DNA from: Jiella marina
GTDB lineage: Bacteria; Pseudomonadota; Alphaproteobacteria; Rhizobiales; Rhizobiaceae
Assembly (NCBI RefSeq): GCF_024359545.1
Contig: NZ_JAKQZG010000015.1
Location: forward strand, 62,001 to 126,000
Length of the DNA stretch: 64,000 bases
Direction: 5' to 3'
Within the stretch, counting starts at the first letter, position 1, and the number at the start of each line of letters is the position of its first letter. Shown here one piece after another: positions 27,090-44,943 of the stretch. Below the pieces are notes generated by a model, which had not been told where the DNA came from, did not search any database, and saw only the letters and a program-made list of their open reading frames with translations. Position numbers and translations under genes: made by a program.

Positions 27090-28078
27090 CGCCGCTTCTT
27101 CTTGGTTCGGTGCGCATATTCCGCCTGGACCATGGCTCCGATGCGTTTGGTCTCGTCGAGGGGTTCGTAAGCATAGTCGTAGAGCTCGCCCTCGAAATTG
27201 CGCGTGAGACCAAGAGTGTTTTGCATGTCGTTGTGCATCCATTCGAACTTTTGGAGATACCGACCGTCCGGTCGGTGTCTGAGTGCGAAGGTGAAGGTCG
27301 GTTTGCCTGTGGTCAGCGCTTCACACGTCATTGTCACGGAATCGGCAGTGATGATGAAATAATCCGCCGCTGCAAGAAAATCGCGGTATGGGTTCTCGCC
27401 CTGGCGATTCCACACGAAGACCCGATCGTGGCGCAGGGCCGAGATATTCTCCTGCAAGCTCGGCGGCGACCGGCGCGAGGTCGACACGAGGACGCGAAAA
27501 CCCTTTTCCGCCAGATCGAAGACCGTGGCAGAGAGGCGATCGACGGTCGGTTGGTCGAAATCGTAGGCCTTGTTCGGCCCCCCGACCAACAAGGCGACCG
27601 TGGGTTCTCCCTGCGGAACGAAGCACCGCCGTGCTTCTGCTCGGCGCGCGCTTATCGCATCTGCGTGGATCTGATGGGGTACGCCGACCATCGCGTGAAA
27701 GCGCGGGTGCTCGTGTCCGACATCGCGCAAATCGTGTCGGGACGCGAAGGCCATGTCGAAACGTCTCTCGAACTGTGGCGCCGGACGTGCCAGATGAACC
27801 ATGAATGGCCGGCGCCTGCAGCACGCGGCGATCACCATCGCGTGGGATTGTGCCTTGCCTCCGCAGGAGATGATGATGTCCGGCGGGCCTCTGGAGAAGA
27901 GCTTGGGTAAGAAATCGAGCTTCGGGCGCCACCACTGGAAGCGTCGCCGCATCGTCACGATGGTCGGGTCCGGATCGAGGAGCCGCGCCACGCCGAGGCA
28001 TTGCGTCAGTGTTCCCGCCTTGGCCTCGCTGACGGTCCAGACACGGAGAGGGGCGGGCGCCTCGCTGCGGCCTGTCAT
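27086..28078 (-). CDS. Mitochondrial fission ELM1-family protein
   Basis: A 330-residue member of the ELM1 family, found in alphaproteobacteria and in plant mitochondria. Signature stretches are VSEAKAGTLTQCLGVA near the N terminus, PDIIISCGGKAQSHAM, VALLVGGPNKAYDFD, and FIITADSVTMTCEAL toward the C terminus. The layout suggests a GT-B glycosyltransferase-like fold. Placement among glycan genes supports a sugar-transfer role over a fission role. ATG 28078 overlaps the upstream stop by 4 nt; a GTG at 28093 is an alternative start giving 335 residues. Confidence 0.85.
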   Translation of the reverse strand: MTGRSEAPAPLRVWTVSEAKAGTLTQCLGVARLLDPDPTIVTMRRRFQWWRPKLDFLPKLFSRGPPDIIISCGGKAQSHAMVIAACCRRRPFMVHLARPAPQFERRFDMAFASRHDLRDVGHEHPRFHAMVGVPHQIHADAISARRAEARRCFVPQGEPTVALLVGGPNKAYDFDQPTVDRLSATVFDLAEKGFRVLVSTSRRSPPSLQENISALRHDRVFVWNRQGENPYRDFLAAADYFIITADSVTMTCEALTTGKPTFTFALRHRPDGRYLQKFEWMHNDMQNTLGLTRNFEGELYDYAYEPLDETKRIGAMVQAEYAHRTKKKRR

Positions 28079-28746
28079 GTCGGTTTCGACCACTGGCGTA
28101 TCCCGACATCCGCGGCCAGGTCCGCTTCGGTCGTGGCGAGTCGAGCGTCGCTCGCCAGTGCCGTCAGGACAGCGCGATCCTCGTCCACCTGCCGGCGCTT
28201 GCGGTCGAGCTGATCGTAGGAATGGCCAGTTTTCGAAAGGGAGATGCCGGAGAGAACGACTTCCGGCACGCCGAGAAGCAGGCCATAACAGGCCATGGCG
28301 ACGCCATTCGTGACCTTGCCGAGATCGCCGATTTCGTCGAGTGCGATGCCACTGACCTCAAGCACGACGCGCTCGCGATCCCGTCGTCGAAGCGGCCGCA
28401 CGCGCCCGATATGATCGTAGGGCTTGCCCAGAAGGAGAAACCGAAGAGCAAGTCCCGGCACGGTATGAATCCACAAGAGGAGTCGGGTGTCGATGTGGCG
28501 GTGCTCTTCCCAGGATTTCTTCTTGGCCCTCACCGTCAGGTCAGCGCGCCCGAACCCCATCCCTTGGGCTGTGCGACCGGCGTTGTTGATGTCGACGCGC
28601 GCATGAGTGGCAAAGATGTCCCCCGGAACCGTCGGGTTCGGGGCCGAGCCGAGGATGAGCCAGGGCTTGTCCAGGATGCCGAGCGGTTTGAGCCATTTAC
28701 GATGCTGGGCGACGAACGACCCTCGATTCCATTCTGTCCTACTCAT
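28075..28746 (-). CDS. Sialyltransferase-fold-like glycosyltransferase (paralogue B)
   Basis: A 223-residue paralogue of the protein at 26379-27089: WLILGSAPNPTVPG corresponds to FLLASAPEPT, and NGVAMACYGLLLGVPEVVLSGISL to the central region; GHSYDQLDRKRRQV also aligns with the other copy's DGHAYNE-KRKRR region. This pairing suggests duplication followed by specialisation for two steps of one glycan. It overlaps the upstream gene by 8 nt and the downstream gene by 4 nt. Family assignment rests on motif resemblance only. Confidence 0.6.
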   Translation of the reverse strand: MSRTEWNRGSFVAQHRKWLKPLGILDKPWLILGSAPNPTVPGDIFATHARVDINNAGRTAQGMGFGRADLTVRAKKKSWEEHRHIDTRLLLWIHTVPGLALRFLLLGKPYDHIGRVRPLRRRDRERVVLEVSGIALDEIGDLGKVTNGVAMACYGLLLGVPEVVLSGISLSKTGHSYDQLDRKRRQVDEDRAVLTALASDARLATTEADLAADVGIRQWSKPT

Positions 28747-29704
28747 CTTGCCCGGGCACCTGCACGGTCTCTTCGATGGAGCGCAGCATTCGCTGATATT
28801 CCTCCGAATTCTTCATCCTCCAGCTCTGGGCGGTCCAGACCAGTGGATCGCAATCGAGTTCCGGGCTGGAAAGCGACGTCGTGAGCGGAGCGACCGTCAG
28901 ACCGTCCTTTCGCGTCATCGCCTCGCTGACATGGTGGAGCGTTATCTGATCGACGTGATAGCGCGGCAGCTTGCTGAGATTGGCGAGAAGGGCGCGCGAC
29001 AACGCATCGGTGAAGTTCAGGCCTTGCCTCGTCGGCGCGAACGCGGCTGCTCCGGCTCGCACCTTCCGCCAGGGCTGCTTTTCGTCCCTGCGAATCAATG
29101 CGGCGTCAGAGCCGTCCAGCGCAGCAGCGACGGTCGGCCATAGGGGCTTTCGTGCGATTCCGTCGACATCGAGGCAGAGAACCGGCCGGCCTGTGGTGGT
29201 GAGAACGCCATGGAGCACGATAAAGCGCAAGGCGGTGAAATAGACCGACTGATAGGGCAGCGAATGAGCAATGGATGCGTCGTCAGTCGTCAGGGAGAGC
29301 GCAAGGTGGTGGAATTTGTCCGCCAGGCGTCGAACGTCCTCGATCGTCTCCTGGTCCGCGCCGGAGATATGGAGGTGTACTGATTGCGGAGCGGCGACTT
29401 TCTCGAAGGAGAGTAACATCCCGCGCGCGAACGAGTGGTAGTAGAAGCCGTTACAGGCCAGCAGGATCACTCCTTCGGTAGCAATCTCCCGCGGAAAGCT
29501 CAGGCCAGCGAGAAACGCATCCCGTTCGGCGCGAAAGTACGCCGCATCGCGGACAGCCCTGAGGCAGCGGGCTCCAATGCGAAAGCGCTGCCAACGCGAA
29601 TGCCGCTTGCGCTGTATGATCTCGGCTTTGTCGAGCGTCGGCAATGCGGCCACCCTCCGTTTCGTCAGACCCGTGCTGATAATCGCCTCTTCCCGCAGTG
29701 TCAC
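28739..29704 (-). CDS. Putative GT-A-like glycosyltransferase
   Basis: A 321-residue protein I cannot place in a named family. It shows a GT-A-like pattern: a strand GVILLACNGFYYHSF, a middle region with SLPYQSVYFTALRFI, and a DxD-type motif in VLCLDVDGIARKPLW that could bind metal and nucleotide sugar. A GTG at 29704 has GGAG 7 nt upstream and is my chosen start; a GTG at 29746 (335 residues) is possible. It is the first gene of the minus-strand glycan operon and overlaps the next by 8 nt. Confidence 0.6.
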   Translation of the reverse strand: MTLREEAIISTGLTKRRVAALPTLDKAEIIQRKRHSRWQRFRIGARCLRAVRDAAYFRAERDAFLAGLSFPREIATEGVILLACNGFYYHSFARGMLLSFEKVAAPQSVHLHISGADQETIEDVRRLADKFHHLALSLTTDDASIAHSLPYQSVYFTALRFIVLHGVLTTTGRPVLCLDVDGIARKPLWPTVAAALDGSDAALIRRDEKQPWRKVRAGAAAFAPTRQGLNFTDALSRALLANLSKLPRYHVDQITLHHVSEAMTRKDGLTVAPLTTSLSSPELDCDPLVWTAQSWRMKNSEEYQRMLRSIEETVQVPGQDE

Positions 29705-30117
29705 GGGGGTTCTCCAGCGTTTGGTCGCGATCGGCCGCAGTTGCACGGGGACGGATCATTCGAATTCGCCGGGCGGCCTACCGTTCTCCTTCCTGCCGCC
29801 CAGATCGGCTTCGCTCTTACGGGAGGAGACGACTGCTCCCCTCGATCTTGGCACGGTCCCGTCCGGAATGGCTTTGGAGCGCCCGCTTTCTGGCGAGCGC
29901 GTCGGTCCGGGACACCCGCTGCCTCCCACGCAATCGAGTACCCTGGCGCACGATCGTTTGACTTGGCGCAAAGACACTCTTCGTATGCCGCAGGAAACCG
30001 TTTTTGCTGCGCTGCCGTCGACTCGCCACTCTTTGACGCCGTTCACTTTGCGAGCCCGGCTTTCAGGAGCGACCGCTTCTTGCTAGAGCAGCGCAGAAAC
30101 CAAGAGGGAATTAGCAA
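29705..30117. other. Divergent intergenic region of the glycan locus
   Basis: A 413-nt space between the minus-strand operon and the plus-strand glycosyltransferase. Open frames here are shadows without ribosome sites or family likeness. It must hold divergent promoters; TTGACT near 29958 and TTGACG near 30035 are possible -35 elements, but I see no matching -10. Confidence 0.5.
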
Positions 30118-30810
30118 ATGACCATCGACGTCGCCCGCGTTTTCATCGGCTTCGACACCAAGGAGGTGCTCGCCTACCACGTGCTTGCGCAGAGCATCTT
30201 GGAAAACTCCTCGATGCCGGTCGCATTTTCTCCAATCGTTCTAAAGAACCTCGAAGGTATCTTTAAGCGCGAGCGACATAATCTCCAATCCACAGAATTT
30301 TCCTTCTCGCGCTTCCTGGTCCCCGCCTTGTCGAACTACGAGGGCTGGAGCCTGTTCATGGATTGCGACATGATGCTGAGGGCCGACATTGCCGAACTCT
30401 GGAAGCTTCGTGACGATCGCTATGCCGCCATGTGCGTCAAGCATGACTATACGCCGAAGATCGAGACCAAGTTCCTCGGCCAGACCCAGACCAAATACGA
30501 GAAGAAGAACTGGTCGAGCGTCATCCTGTTCAACAACGCCAAATGCAAGGCGCTGACCGAGGACTACGTCAACTCGGCTTCGGGTCTGCAACTCCATCAG
30601 TTCAAGTGGCTCGAGAACGACGATCTGATCGGCGAGCTGCCGGCGGAATGGAACTGGCTCGTCAACGAGTACGAATATAACGAGAACGCCAAGAACGTTC
30701 ACTTCACCGATGGCGGCCCCTATTTCGACGAATACAAGGACTGCGACTATGCCGACGAGTGGTTCGCCGCGCGCGACCGCACGCTCTTCGTTCAGCAGCG
30801 CGAAGGCTGA
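30118..30810 (+). CDS. Glycosyltransferase, GT8-like
   Basis: A 230-residue GT-A glycosyltransferase: N-terminal VFIGFDTKEVLAYHVLAQSI, a DxD-type metal motif in LFMDCDMMLRADI, and the acceptor-side NWSSVILFNN and WNWLVNEYEYN segments typical of the family. It transfers a sugar from a nucleotide donor to a surface glycan, donor unknown. ATG 30118 has GAGG upstream. It is transcribed away from the minus-strand glycan operon. Confidence 0.82.
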   Translation: MTIDVARVFIGFDTKEVLAYHVLAQSILENSSMPVAFSPIVLKNLEGIFKRERHNLQSTEFSFSRFLVPALSNYEGWSLFMDCDMMLRADIAELWKLRDDRYAAMCVKHDYTPKIETKFLGQTQTKYEKKNWSSVILFNNAKCKALTEDYVNSASGLQLHQFKWLENDDLIGELPAEWNWLVNEYEYNENAKNVHFTDGGPYFDEYKDCDYADEWFAARDRTLFVQQREG

Positions 30811-30884
30811 GGCAGCCGTTCGCGGAATCCGGATCGGTTGTCACCAGGCCGGGCCTCCTGAACTGCCACGGATGACGGACATCG

Positions 30885-31721
30885 ATGAGTGAGCTTCCAG
30901 ACGAGCCGACTGATTGGGCTCGTTTCTTCGCGCGTTACCGCACGGTGGTGCTGGTGGCCAACAGCGAGGCGGCGGATATCCCGGCGCTTCGCCACCGTTT
31001 CGGCGAGGGCGTGCTGTTCGTCTTCTTCAACAAGGTCTACAAGGTTCTCGACGAACCCTTTGACCGACCGGCGCTTTTGGTGTCTCGATCCAGTCCGGCC
31101 GGGGCGAATCTGGTCTACCGCCGAGAAGTGGACGCGGTGTGCCGGTTCTTTCCCGGTCACGCGTTCCTCGGAATCCTCAATCTCGTCGCAGCGACCGGCG
31201 AACGCTTCAGCAGCGCCGACGAGTTTGGGGGGCGCGCCGTCGGTCATCTCGACCTCGTATCGCACTATTCCGGCTTCTATCCGGCCGACTACGCGCCGAC
31301 GAGCGGTTTTGCACTCGCCGTCTGGCTCGTCGAATCATGCCCGGATGTTTCGGTGATTCTCGCCGGCTTCACCGCCGAACGCTCGGATCGGTGGAAACTC
31401 TTTCACGATCATGAATGGACCTTCGAGCAGATCGTCCAGCGACTTTTGATGCGGGCCGGGCGCCTTGGAGCGATCGGCGGACGCGAGCGGCCGCCGTTGA
31501 CCGCCATCGCACAGCGCTTCCCGGATGTGCAGCCACAGGAGATCGCGCTGGTTGCGGCCGAAGTACTGTCCGCTCGCCAGGAGGGGACCAACCGATCGGT
31601 CGACCGTCTCTATTCGATCGTGAAGCCGCTGGCTTCGATCGACGGGATCTTTCGGCGACTGAAGCCGAAGACGCGAAAGCAGCGCCTCCAGGAACGGGCC
31701 GATCGACCAGAAGGAGGTTGA
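30885..31721 (+). CDS. Sialyltransferase-fold-like protein (paralogue C)
   Basis: A 278-residue protein. Its centre (ADYAPTSGFALAVWLVE, VILAGFTAERSDRW, then HDHEWTFEQ) closely resembles the donor-site helix, following strand and catalytic-His region of GT42/GT29-type sialyltransferases; the N-terminal VVLVANSEAAD would be the first strand and loop. The C-terminal third (from about 185) is a separate helical and basic domain. It lies 74 nt after the GT8-like gene and probably shares its transcript. No CMP-sugar synthase is near, so the donor may not be sialic acid. Confidence 0.6.
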   Translation: MSELPDEPTDWARFFARYRTVVLVANSEAADIPALRHRFGEGVLFVFFNKVYKVLDEPFDRPALLVSRSSPAGANLVYRREVDAVCRFFPGHAFLGILNLVAATGERFSSADEFGGRAVGHLDLVSHYSGFYPADYAPTSGFALAVWLVESCPDVSVILAGFTAERSDRWKLFHDHEWTFEQIVQRLLMRAGRLGAIGGRERPPLTAIAQRFPDVQPQEIALVAAEVLSARQEGTNRSVDRLYSIVKPLASIDGIFRRLKPKTRKQRLQERADRPEGG

Positions 31722-31789
31722 AAAGGGCCTTGTGCGCCGTGCGTAGGGGCACGACGTTTGCTTGGCACGAAATCATCCCGACCTGGGTC

Positions 31790-31818
31790 TTGCAGTTCCC
31801 GCGGCAAGGCGATATTGC
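31790..31818 (+). promoter_or_regulatory. Promoter candidate for tRNA-Trp
   Basis: TTGCAG at 31790-31795 and TATTGC at 31813-31818, 17 nt apart, with the tRNA starting 13 nt after the -10. Confidence 0.5.
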
Positions 31819-31830
31819 GGCTTCGGCCAT

Positions 31831-31906
<76 letters not shown>

Positions 31907-31959
31907 TTCGCCTGATGCCGCTTTTTCGTCGGGCCACAGTTTTTCACCCGGTATGGGCC

Positions 31960-31988
31960 TTGTGAATCAGCGCGAGGCCCGCTAAATA
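31960..31988 (+). promoter_or_regulatory. Promoter candidate for secE-nusG
   Basis: TTGTGA at 31960-31965 and TAAATA at 31983-31988 with 17-nt spacing, 70 nt before the secE start. Confidence 0.5.
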
Positions 31989-32057
31989 CCTGCCGAAACA
32001 TGAACGGCGCGTGGGGCTGGTCAACCGCCTTTCACGCGCTTTAGCCGTGAGCACTCG

Positions 32058-32255
32058 ATGGCCAAGACGAATCCCTTCACTTTCCTCGAGCAGGTGCGTT
32101 CGGAAACGTCGAAGGTGACGTGGCCGACCCGGCGCGAGACGGTGATCTCGACGATCATGGTGTTCGTGATGGTCGCCTTCGCGGCGGCGTTTTTCTTTAT
32201 TGCCGATCAGGCGCTCGGCTACATCGTCGGCCTGATCATGAACGCGGGCGTCTGA
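32058..32255 (+). CDS. secE: Preprotein translocase subunit SecE
   Basis: A 65-residue short-form SecE with the amphipathic FLEQVRSETSKVTWPTRRET helix and a single membrane helix (about 30-58). It clamps SecY in the Sec translocon. Its place between tRNA-Trp and nusG (28 nt downstream) is the usual alphaproteobacterial one. Confidence 0.96.
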   Translation: MAKTNPFTFLEQVRSETSKVTWPTRRETVISTIMVFVMVAFAAAFFFIADQALGYIVGLIMNAGV

Positions 32256-32283
32256 CGGCGCCTCGGGAGACATCGACAGTTTC

Positions 32284-32814
32284 ATGACCGCCCGCTGGTA
32301 TATCGTTCACGCCTATTCGAATTTCGAAAAGAAGGTGGCCGAATCGATCGAGGAGCAAGCCCGTCAGAAGGGGCTTTCCGACAAGTTCGAGAAGATCCTC
32401 GTGCCGACCGAGAAGGTCGTCGAGGTGCGTCGTGGCCGCAAGGTCGATGCCGAGCGCAAGTTCTTCCCCGGCTATGTTCTGGTCAAGGCCGAGCTGACCG
32501 ATCAGGTCTTCTCGATGATCAAGAACACGCCGAAGGTGACGGGATTTCTCGGGCCGGACAACCGCCCGGTGCCGATCTCCGAGGCCGAGGCCGACCATAT
32601 TCTGAACCAGGTCCAGGATGGCGTCGAGCGGCCGAAGCCGACCATGTCCTTCGATATCGGCGAGCAGGTGCGGGTCTCCGACGGTCCCTTTGCCTCGTTC
32701 AACGGCGTCGTTCAGGAAGTCGACCAGGAGCGCGCGCGTCTCAAGGTGGAAGTTTCGATCTTCGGGCGTGCGACGCCCGTCGATCTCGAATTCGGTCAGG
32801 TCGAAAAGGTCTGA
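32284..32814 (+). CDS. nusG: Transcription antitermination factor NusG
   Basis: A 176-residue NusG: the NGN domain begins RWYIVHAYSNFEKKVAESI and contains the FFPGYVLVKAEL motif; the C-terminal KOW domain has GEQVRVSDGPFASFNGVV. It binds RNA polymerase to reduce pausing and links to Rho or the ribosome. It is likely co-transcribed with secE and separated from rplK by 137 nt that includes a small GCGGGC/GCCCGC hairpin (32823-32837). Confidence 0.97.
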   Translation: MTARWYIVHAYSNFEKKVAESIEEQARQKGLSDKFEKILVPTEKVVEVRRGRKVDAERKFFPGYVLVKAELTDQVFSMIKNTPKVTGFLGPDNRPVPISEAEADHILNQVQDGVERPKPTMSFDIGEQVRVSDGPFASFNGVVQEVDQERARLKVEVSIFGRATPVDLEFGQVEKV

Positions 32815-32951
32815 TCGGACAGGCGGGCTCGGCCCGCTTCTCGTGCGGGAGGCGAGGCGGCTTTGCCGGCCGATATCGCCGCACCGCGCGGACTGCGAAA
32901 CGCCGGTGGCGCAAGACGCTCTGACCGGCAGACGAATGAAGGCAGGAGCAA

Positions 32952-33380
32952 ATGGCTAAGAAAGTTGCGGGCCAGCTGAAGCTTCAGGTCCCGGCCGGAT
33001 CGGCGACGCCGTCGCCCCCGATCGGACCGGCGCTCGGTCAGCGTGGCATTAACATCATGGAGTTCTGCAAGGCGTTCAACGCGCAGACCCAGGAAGCCGA
33101 GAAGGGTTCGCCCATCCCGGTGGTGATCACCTACTATCAGGACAAGTCCTTCACCTTCGCGATGAAGACGCCGCCGGTGACCTACTTCCTCAAGAAGGCG
33201 GTCAACCTGAAGAGCGGCTCCAAGGCGCCGGGCAAGGAGACGGCCGGCACCGTGTCGCGCACTCAGCTGCGCGAGATCGCCGAGAAGAAGATGGTGGACC
33301 TCAACGCCAACGACCTCGACGCCGCTACGGCGATGGTCGAAGGCTCAGCGCGGTCCATGGGCCTGCAGGTGGTGGAGTAA
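32952..33380 (+). CDS. rplK: 50S ribosomal protein L11
   Basis: A 142-residue L11 with the N-terminal [20 protein letters not shown] proline-rich segment that contacts factor-binding rRNA, and the C-terminal rRNA-binding domain ([18 protein letters not shown]). Part of the stalk base. Starts the rplKA pair; rplA follows after 5 nt. Confidence 0.98.
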   Translation: MAKKVAGQLKLQVPAGSATPSPPIGPALGQRGINIMEFCKAFNAQTQEAEKGSPIPVVITYYQDKSFTFAMKTPPVTYFLKKAVNLKSGSKAPGKETAGTVSRTQLREIAEKKMVDLNANDLDAATAMVEGSARSMGLQVVE

Positions 33381-33385
33381 GCACG

Positions 33386-34093
<708 letters not shown>

Positions 34094-34466
34094 CCCTTCA
34101 ATTCGCGGGGGCGAGTGTTTATATCGCGCCCTCGCGCTTTAAAGAATTCCGGGCTCGTCCCGGGAACGGGAGCCGCCGGAAGGGGGCTCCCGAAATGCCT
34201 GTCCGAGATTGTGGGCGACCGGCCGTTTTCAAGCGACCGGTCATAATCGTGAGAAAGCCTGCATGAGACGGGGAAGGACCAGTTTCCGGCGGATGCCGGA
34301 TTTGGGTTCGAACTCCGAATGCCTTGCGCCGCCCGTGGGTTCCATCCCGCGTGGATCGGGTGAGGGGACAGGATCTCCGAGCGTCGTCCGGATGATCCGG
34401 GCGGCAAAAGGCAACCAGACCGCATGGTTCGCTCCGGCGAACGGCGCGGTCAACTGGAGAGAGGCA
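34094..34466 (+). promoter_or_regulatory. rplJ leader region (probable L10 leader RNA)
   Basis: A 373-nt stretch before rplJ with no gene. It contains stable hairpins, for example CCGGGctcgtCCCGG (about 34149-34163) and GGGAGCC/GGCTCCC (34169-34193), and conserved-looking sequence running to the rplJ start. In bacteria this region carries the structured leader bound by L10(L12)4 that represses rplJL. The structure match is inferred, not folded here. Open frames extending through it are not used by L10. Confidence 0.6.
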
Positions 34467-34985
34467 GTGGACAGAGCGGAAAAACGCGAATTCGTCACGT
34501 CGCTCAACGAGACCTTCAAGGACTCGGGATCGATCGTGGTGGCCCACTATGCCGGTCTCACCGTGGCGCAGATGAACGACTATCGTTCCAAGATGCGTCA
34601 GGCCGGTGGGTCCGTCAAAGTCGCGAAGAACCGTCTCGCCAAGATCGCTCTTCAAGGCACGGACGCCGAAGGCATCTCGAACCTGTTCGAGGGCCAGACT
34701 CTGATCGCTTATTCCAGCGATCCGATCGTGGCGGCCAAGGTCTCCAACGACTTCGCCAAGGGTAACGAGAAGCTCGTGATCCTCGGCGGCGCCATGGGGC
34801 CGACCACCCTGGATGCGGACGGTGTGAAGGCTCTCGCCACCATGCCGTCGCTGGATGAACTCAGAGCGAAGCTCGTCGGCATGATCAACACGCCGGCCAC
34901 GCGCATCGCTGGGGTTCTTCAGGCACCGGCGGGTCAGCTCGCACGCGTGTTTGGGGCCTATGCCAAGAAGGACGAGGCGGCGTGA
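34467..34985 (+). CDS. rplJ: 50S ribosomal protein L10
   Basis: A 172-residue L10, base of the L7/L12 stalk. The frame is open to 34209, but family proteins begin [15 protein letters not shown], which corresponds to the GTG at 34467 preceded by GGAGAGAGG. The rRNA-binding N-terminal region ([20 protein letters not shown]) and the C-terminal helix that binds L12 dimers ([18 protein letters not shown]) are present. A GTG start may help keep L10 below L12. Confidence 0.96.
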   Translation: MDRAEKREFVTSLNETFKDSGSIVVAHYAGLTVAQMNDYRSKMRQAGGSVKVAKNRLAKIALQGTDAEGISNLFEGQTLIAYSSDPIVAAKVSNDFAKGNEKLVILGGAMGPTTLDADGVKALATMPSLDELRAKLVGMINTPATRIAGVLQAPAGQLARVFGAYAKKDEAA

Positions 34986-35036
34986 GGCTGGTTCCTCGCT
35001 GCTCAACTCAAAGTTCGAACCTAAGGAAGATGAAAA

Positions 35037-35417
35037 ATGGCTGATCTCGCCAAGATCGTTGAAGACCTGTCGAGCCTGACCGTCCTCGAGGCGGCTGAGC
35101 TGTCGAAGATGCTGGAAGAGAAGTGGGGCGTCTCCGCCGCTGCTCCGGTCGCCGTCGCGGCTGCCGGTGGCGCTGGTGGTGAGGCTGCCGCGGCTGTCGA
35201 AGAGCAGACGGAGTTCACCGTCATCCTCGCCAGCGCCGGCGCTCAGAAGATCAACGTCATCAAGGAAGTCCGCGCGCTCACGGGCCTTGGCCTCAAGGAA
35301 GCCAAGGACCTCGTCGACAACGCGCCGAAGCCGATCAAGGAAGACGTCGACAAGGACGAGGCCAACAAGATCAAGGAAGCGCTGGAGAAAGCCGGCGCGA
35401 CCGTCGAACTCAAGTAA
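35037..35417 (+). CDS. rplL: 50S ribosomal protein L7/L12
   Basis: A 126-residue L7/L12: N-terminal dimerisation domain, an Ala/Gly/Val-rich hinge (about 38-55) and the C-terminal factor-binding domain with [20 protein letters not shown]. It recruits EF-G, EF-Tu and other GTPases to the ribosome. An AGGAAG ribosome site precedes the ATG. Confidence 0.98.
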   Translation: MADLAKIVEDLSSLTVLEAAELSKMLEEKWGVSAAAPVAVAAAGGAGGEAAAAVEEQTEFTVILASAGAQKINVIKEVRALTGLGLKEAKDLVDNAPKPIKEDVDKDEANKIKEALEKAGATVELK

Positions 35418-35813
35418 TCGCGGCTTTGGCCGCGGTTTCGCGACGAAAATTGGTGGGCGGAGCGGCTTCTTGCCGTTCCGCCTTCCGTGCTCGCTGGAAT
35501 CGGTGAACGAGGCCTTCCTTGGAGGGTCGTTAAAGCCGGTCTCGGGAGCGAGGTGAGCCAGGACAGCGATGGGTGCGTATCATCGAACGTTCCAGGCGGT
35601 CTCTTTCCGGCACGAAACGGCCGCTGAAGATCGGGTGCGTTGGGTGATACGGACCGGCAAGCCGGACGAACCATAGTTTTCACGCCTTGTGCGTGGCCGG
35701 GTCTTCGACCCGACAGTCGAGTTTCGCCGCGGCAACGCGGCTTCCCTCTCCACAGAGGGATAGCAATGTCAGCCCTTCGGTCAAGGGCTCAGACGTCACG
35801 AGAAGGAGCGACG
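35418..35813 (+). other. rplL-rpoB intergenic region with attenuator-like hairpins
   Basis: A 396-nt space without a gene. It has three hairpins: CGCGGC/GCCGCG at 35419-35434, a strong 11-bp stem at 35456-35482, and AGCCCTT/AAGGGCT at 35771-35789 just before the rpoB ribosome site. In enterobacteria this gap holds an attenuator and an RNase III site that lower rpoBC relative to rplL; these hairpins could do the same. Confidence 0.6.
35456..35482 (+). terminator. Attenuator-like hairpin between rplL and rpoB
   Basis: An 11-bp stem (GGCGGAGCGGC with GCCGTTCCGCC, one G-T pair) around a TTCTT loop. Only a short pyrimidine tract follows, so it probably ends transcription partly or serves as a processing site. 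Confidence 0.55.
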
Positions 35814-39962
<4,149 letters not shown>

Positions 39963-40100
39963 GACGAAGACCTGCGAGGGCCGCCGGAGACGGTGGCCCG
40001 AACCGGCGCCGAGACCCGCGCCGGTTCGAATGCGAGGATGATTTCAGCGGCAGGCCTCGCCGCCGCGATTCAGGGGTGAATGCCCCAGAAGGAGAAAGCC

Positions 40101-44300
<4,200 letters not shown>

Positions 44301-44326
44301 GCGCGTCTAAAGAACGAGACTGCACG

Positions 44327-44358
44327 GAGGCCGCCCTAGTGGGCGGCCTCTTGCATTT
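44327..44358 (+). terminator. Terminator-like hairpin after rpoC
   Basis: A perfect 10-bp stem GAGGCCGCCC/GGGCGGCCTC with a TAGT loop, followed by TTGCATTT, which is a weak T tract. It likely ends most rpoBC transcripts. Confidence 0.75.
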
Positions 44359-44424
44359 GTGCTCGGAAATATTGGAAGGCGGAGCTCGCTCCCCAATCGG
44401 TGCATATGAAAGAAGGACAACGGC

Positions 44425-44943
44425 ATGCTGGGCGCTGATAGCTCGATCCTGGCGATCGACCTGGATGACCGCGAGACGATGGCGCCGCTGCTCGCGCTCA
44501 ACAACGCGCATGCCGCGGAGCTCTCGCTTCTCGACGAGACGGGCTTTCATCTGCTGGTCGGCGCCGCGCGTCTGGCGTTGCGCTCCGCCGATTCGACAGC
44601 CTTCGTCTTGGCCCTCGATCAGACCGCCACGACCTATGACAGTCCGAACTATCACTGGTTCCGCGACCGTTACGAGCGTTTCCTCTACGTCGACCGGATC
44701 GTCGTCGCACCGGCTGCACGGGGCAGGGGACTGGCACGCCGCCTGTACGACGCCGTCTTCATGGGCGCCGACCAGTCGGCGATTCCCCGGGTGGTCTGCG
44801 AGGTGAACATCCAGCCGCCGAATCCGGCTTCAGAGCGGTTCCACGAAGCGCTCGGGTTTCGCGTCGTCGGGGAGGCGACCATCCATGGCGGTCAAAAAAC
44901 GGTACGATATTACGAGCGTCCGGTCCCCGGTGCGCCCCAGTGA
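44425..44943 (+). CDS. GNAT-family N-acetyltransferase
   Basis: A 172-residue acetyltransferase: motif A VDRIVVAPAARGRGLARRLYD and motif B NPASERFHEALGFRVVGE. The acceptor is unknown. It lies between the rpoC terminator and rpsL, a place normally without genes, and may be expressed by read-through from rpoC or by its own promoter. Candidate roles include ribosomal-protein acetylation, but nothing in the sequence proves this. Confidence 0.87.
   Translation: MLGADSSILAIDLDDRETMAPLLALNNAHAAELSLLDETGFHLLVGAARLALRSADSTAFVLALDQTATTYDSPNYHWFRDRYERFLYVDRIVVAPAARGRGLARRLYDAVFMGADQSAIPRVVCEVNIQPPNPASERFHEALGFRVVGEATIHGGQKTVRYYERPVPGAPQ

Noticed and set aside
29435-30121. 228-codon plus frame across the glycan intergenic region
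   Set aside because: It overlaps the minus-strand glycosyltransferase gene, lacks a ribosome site and has no recognisable domain.
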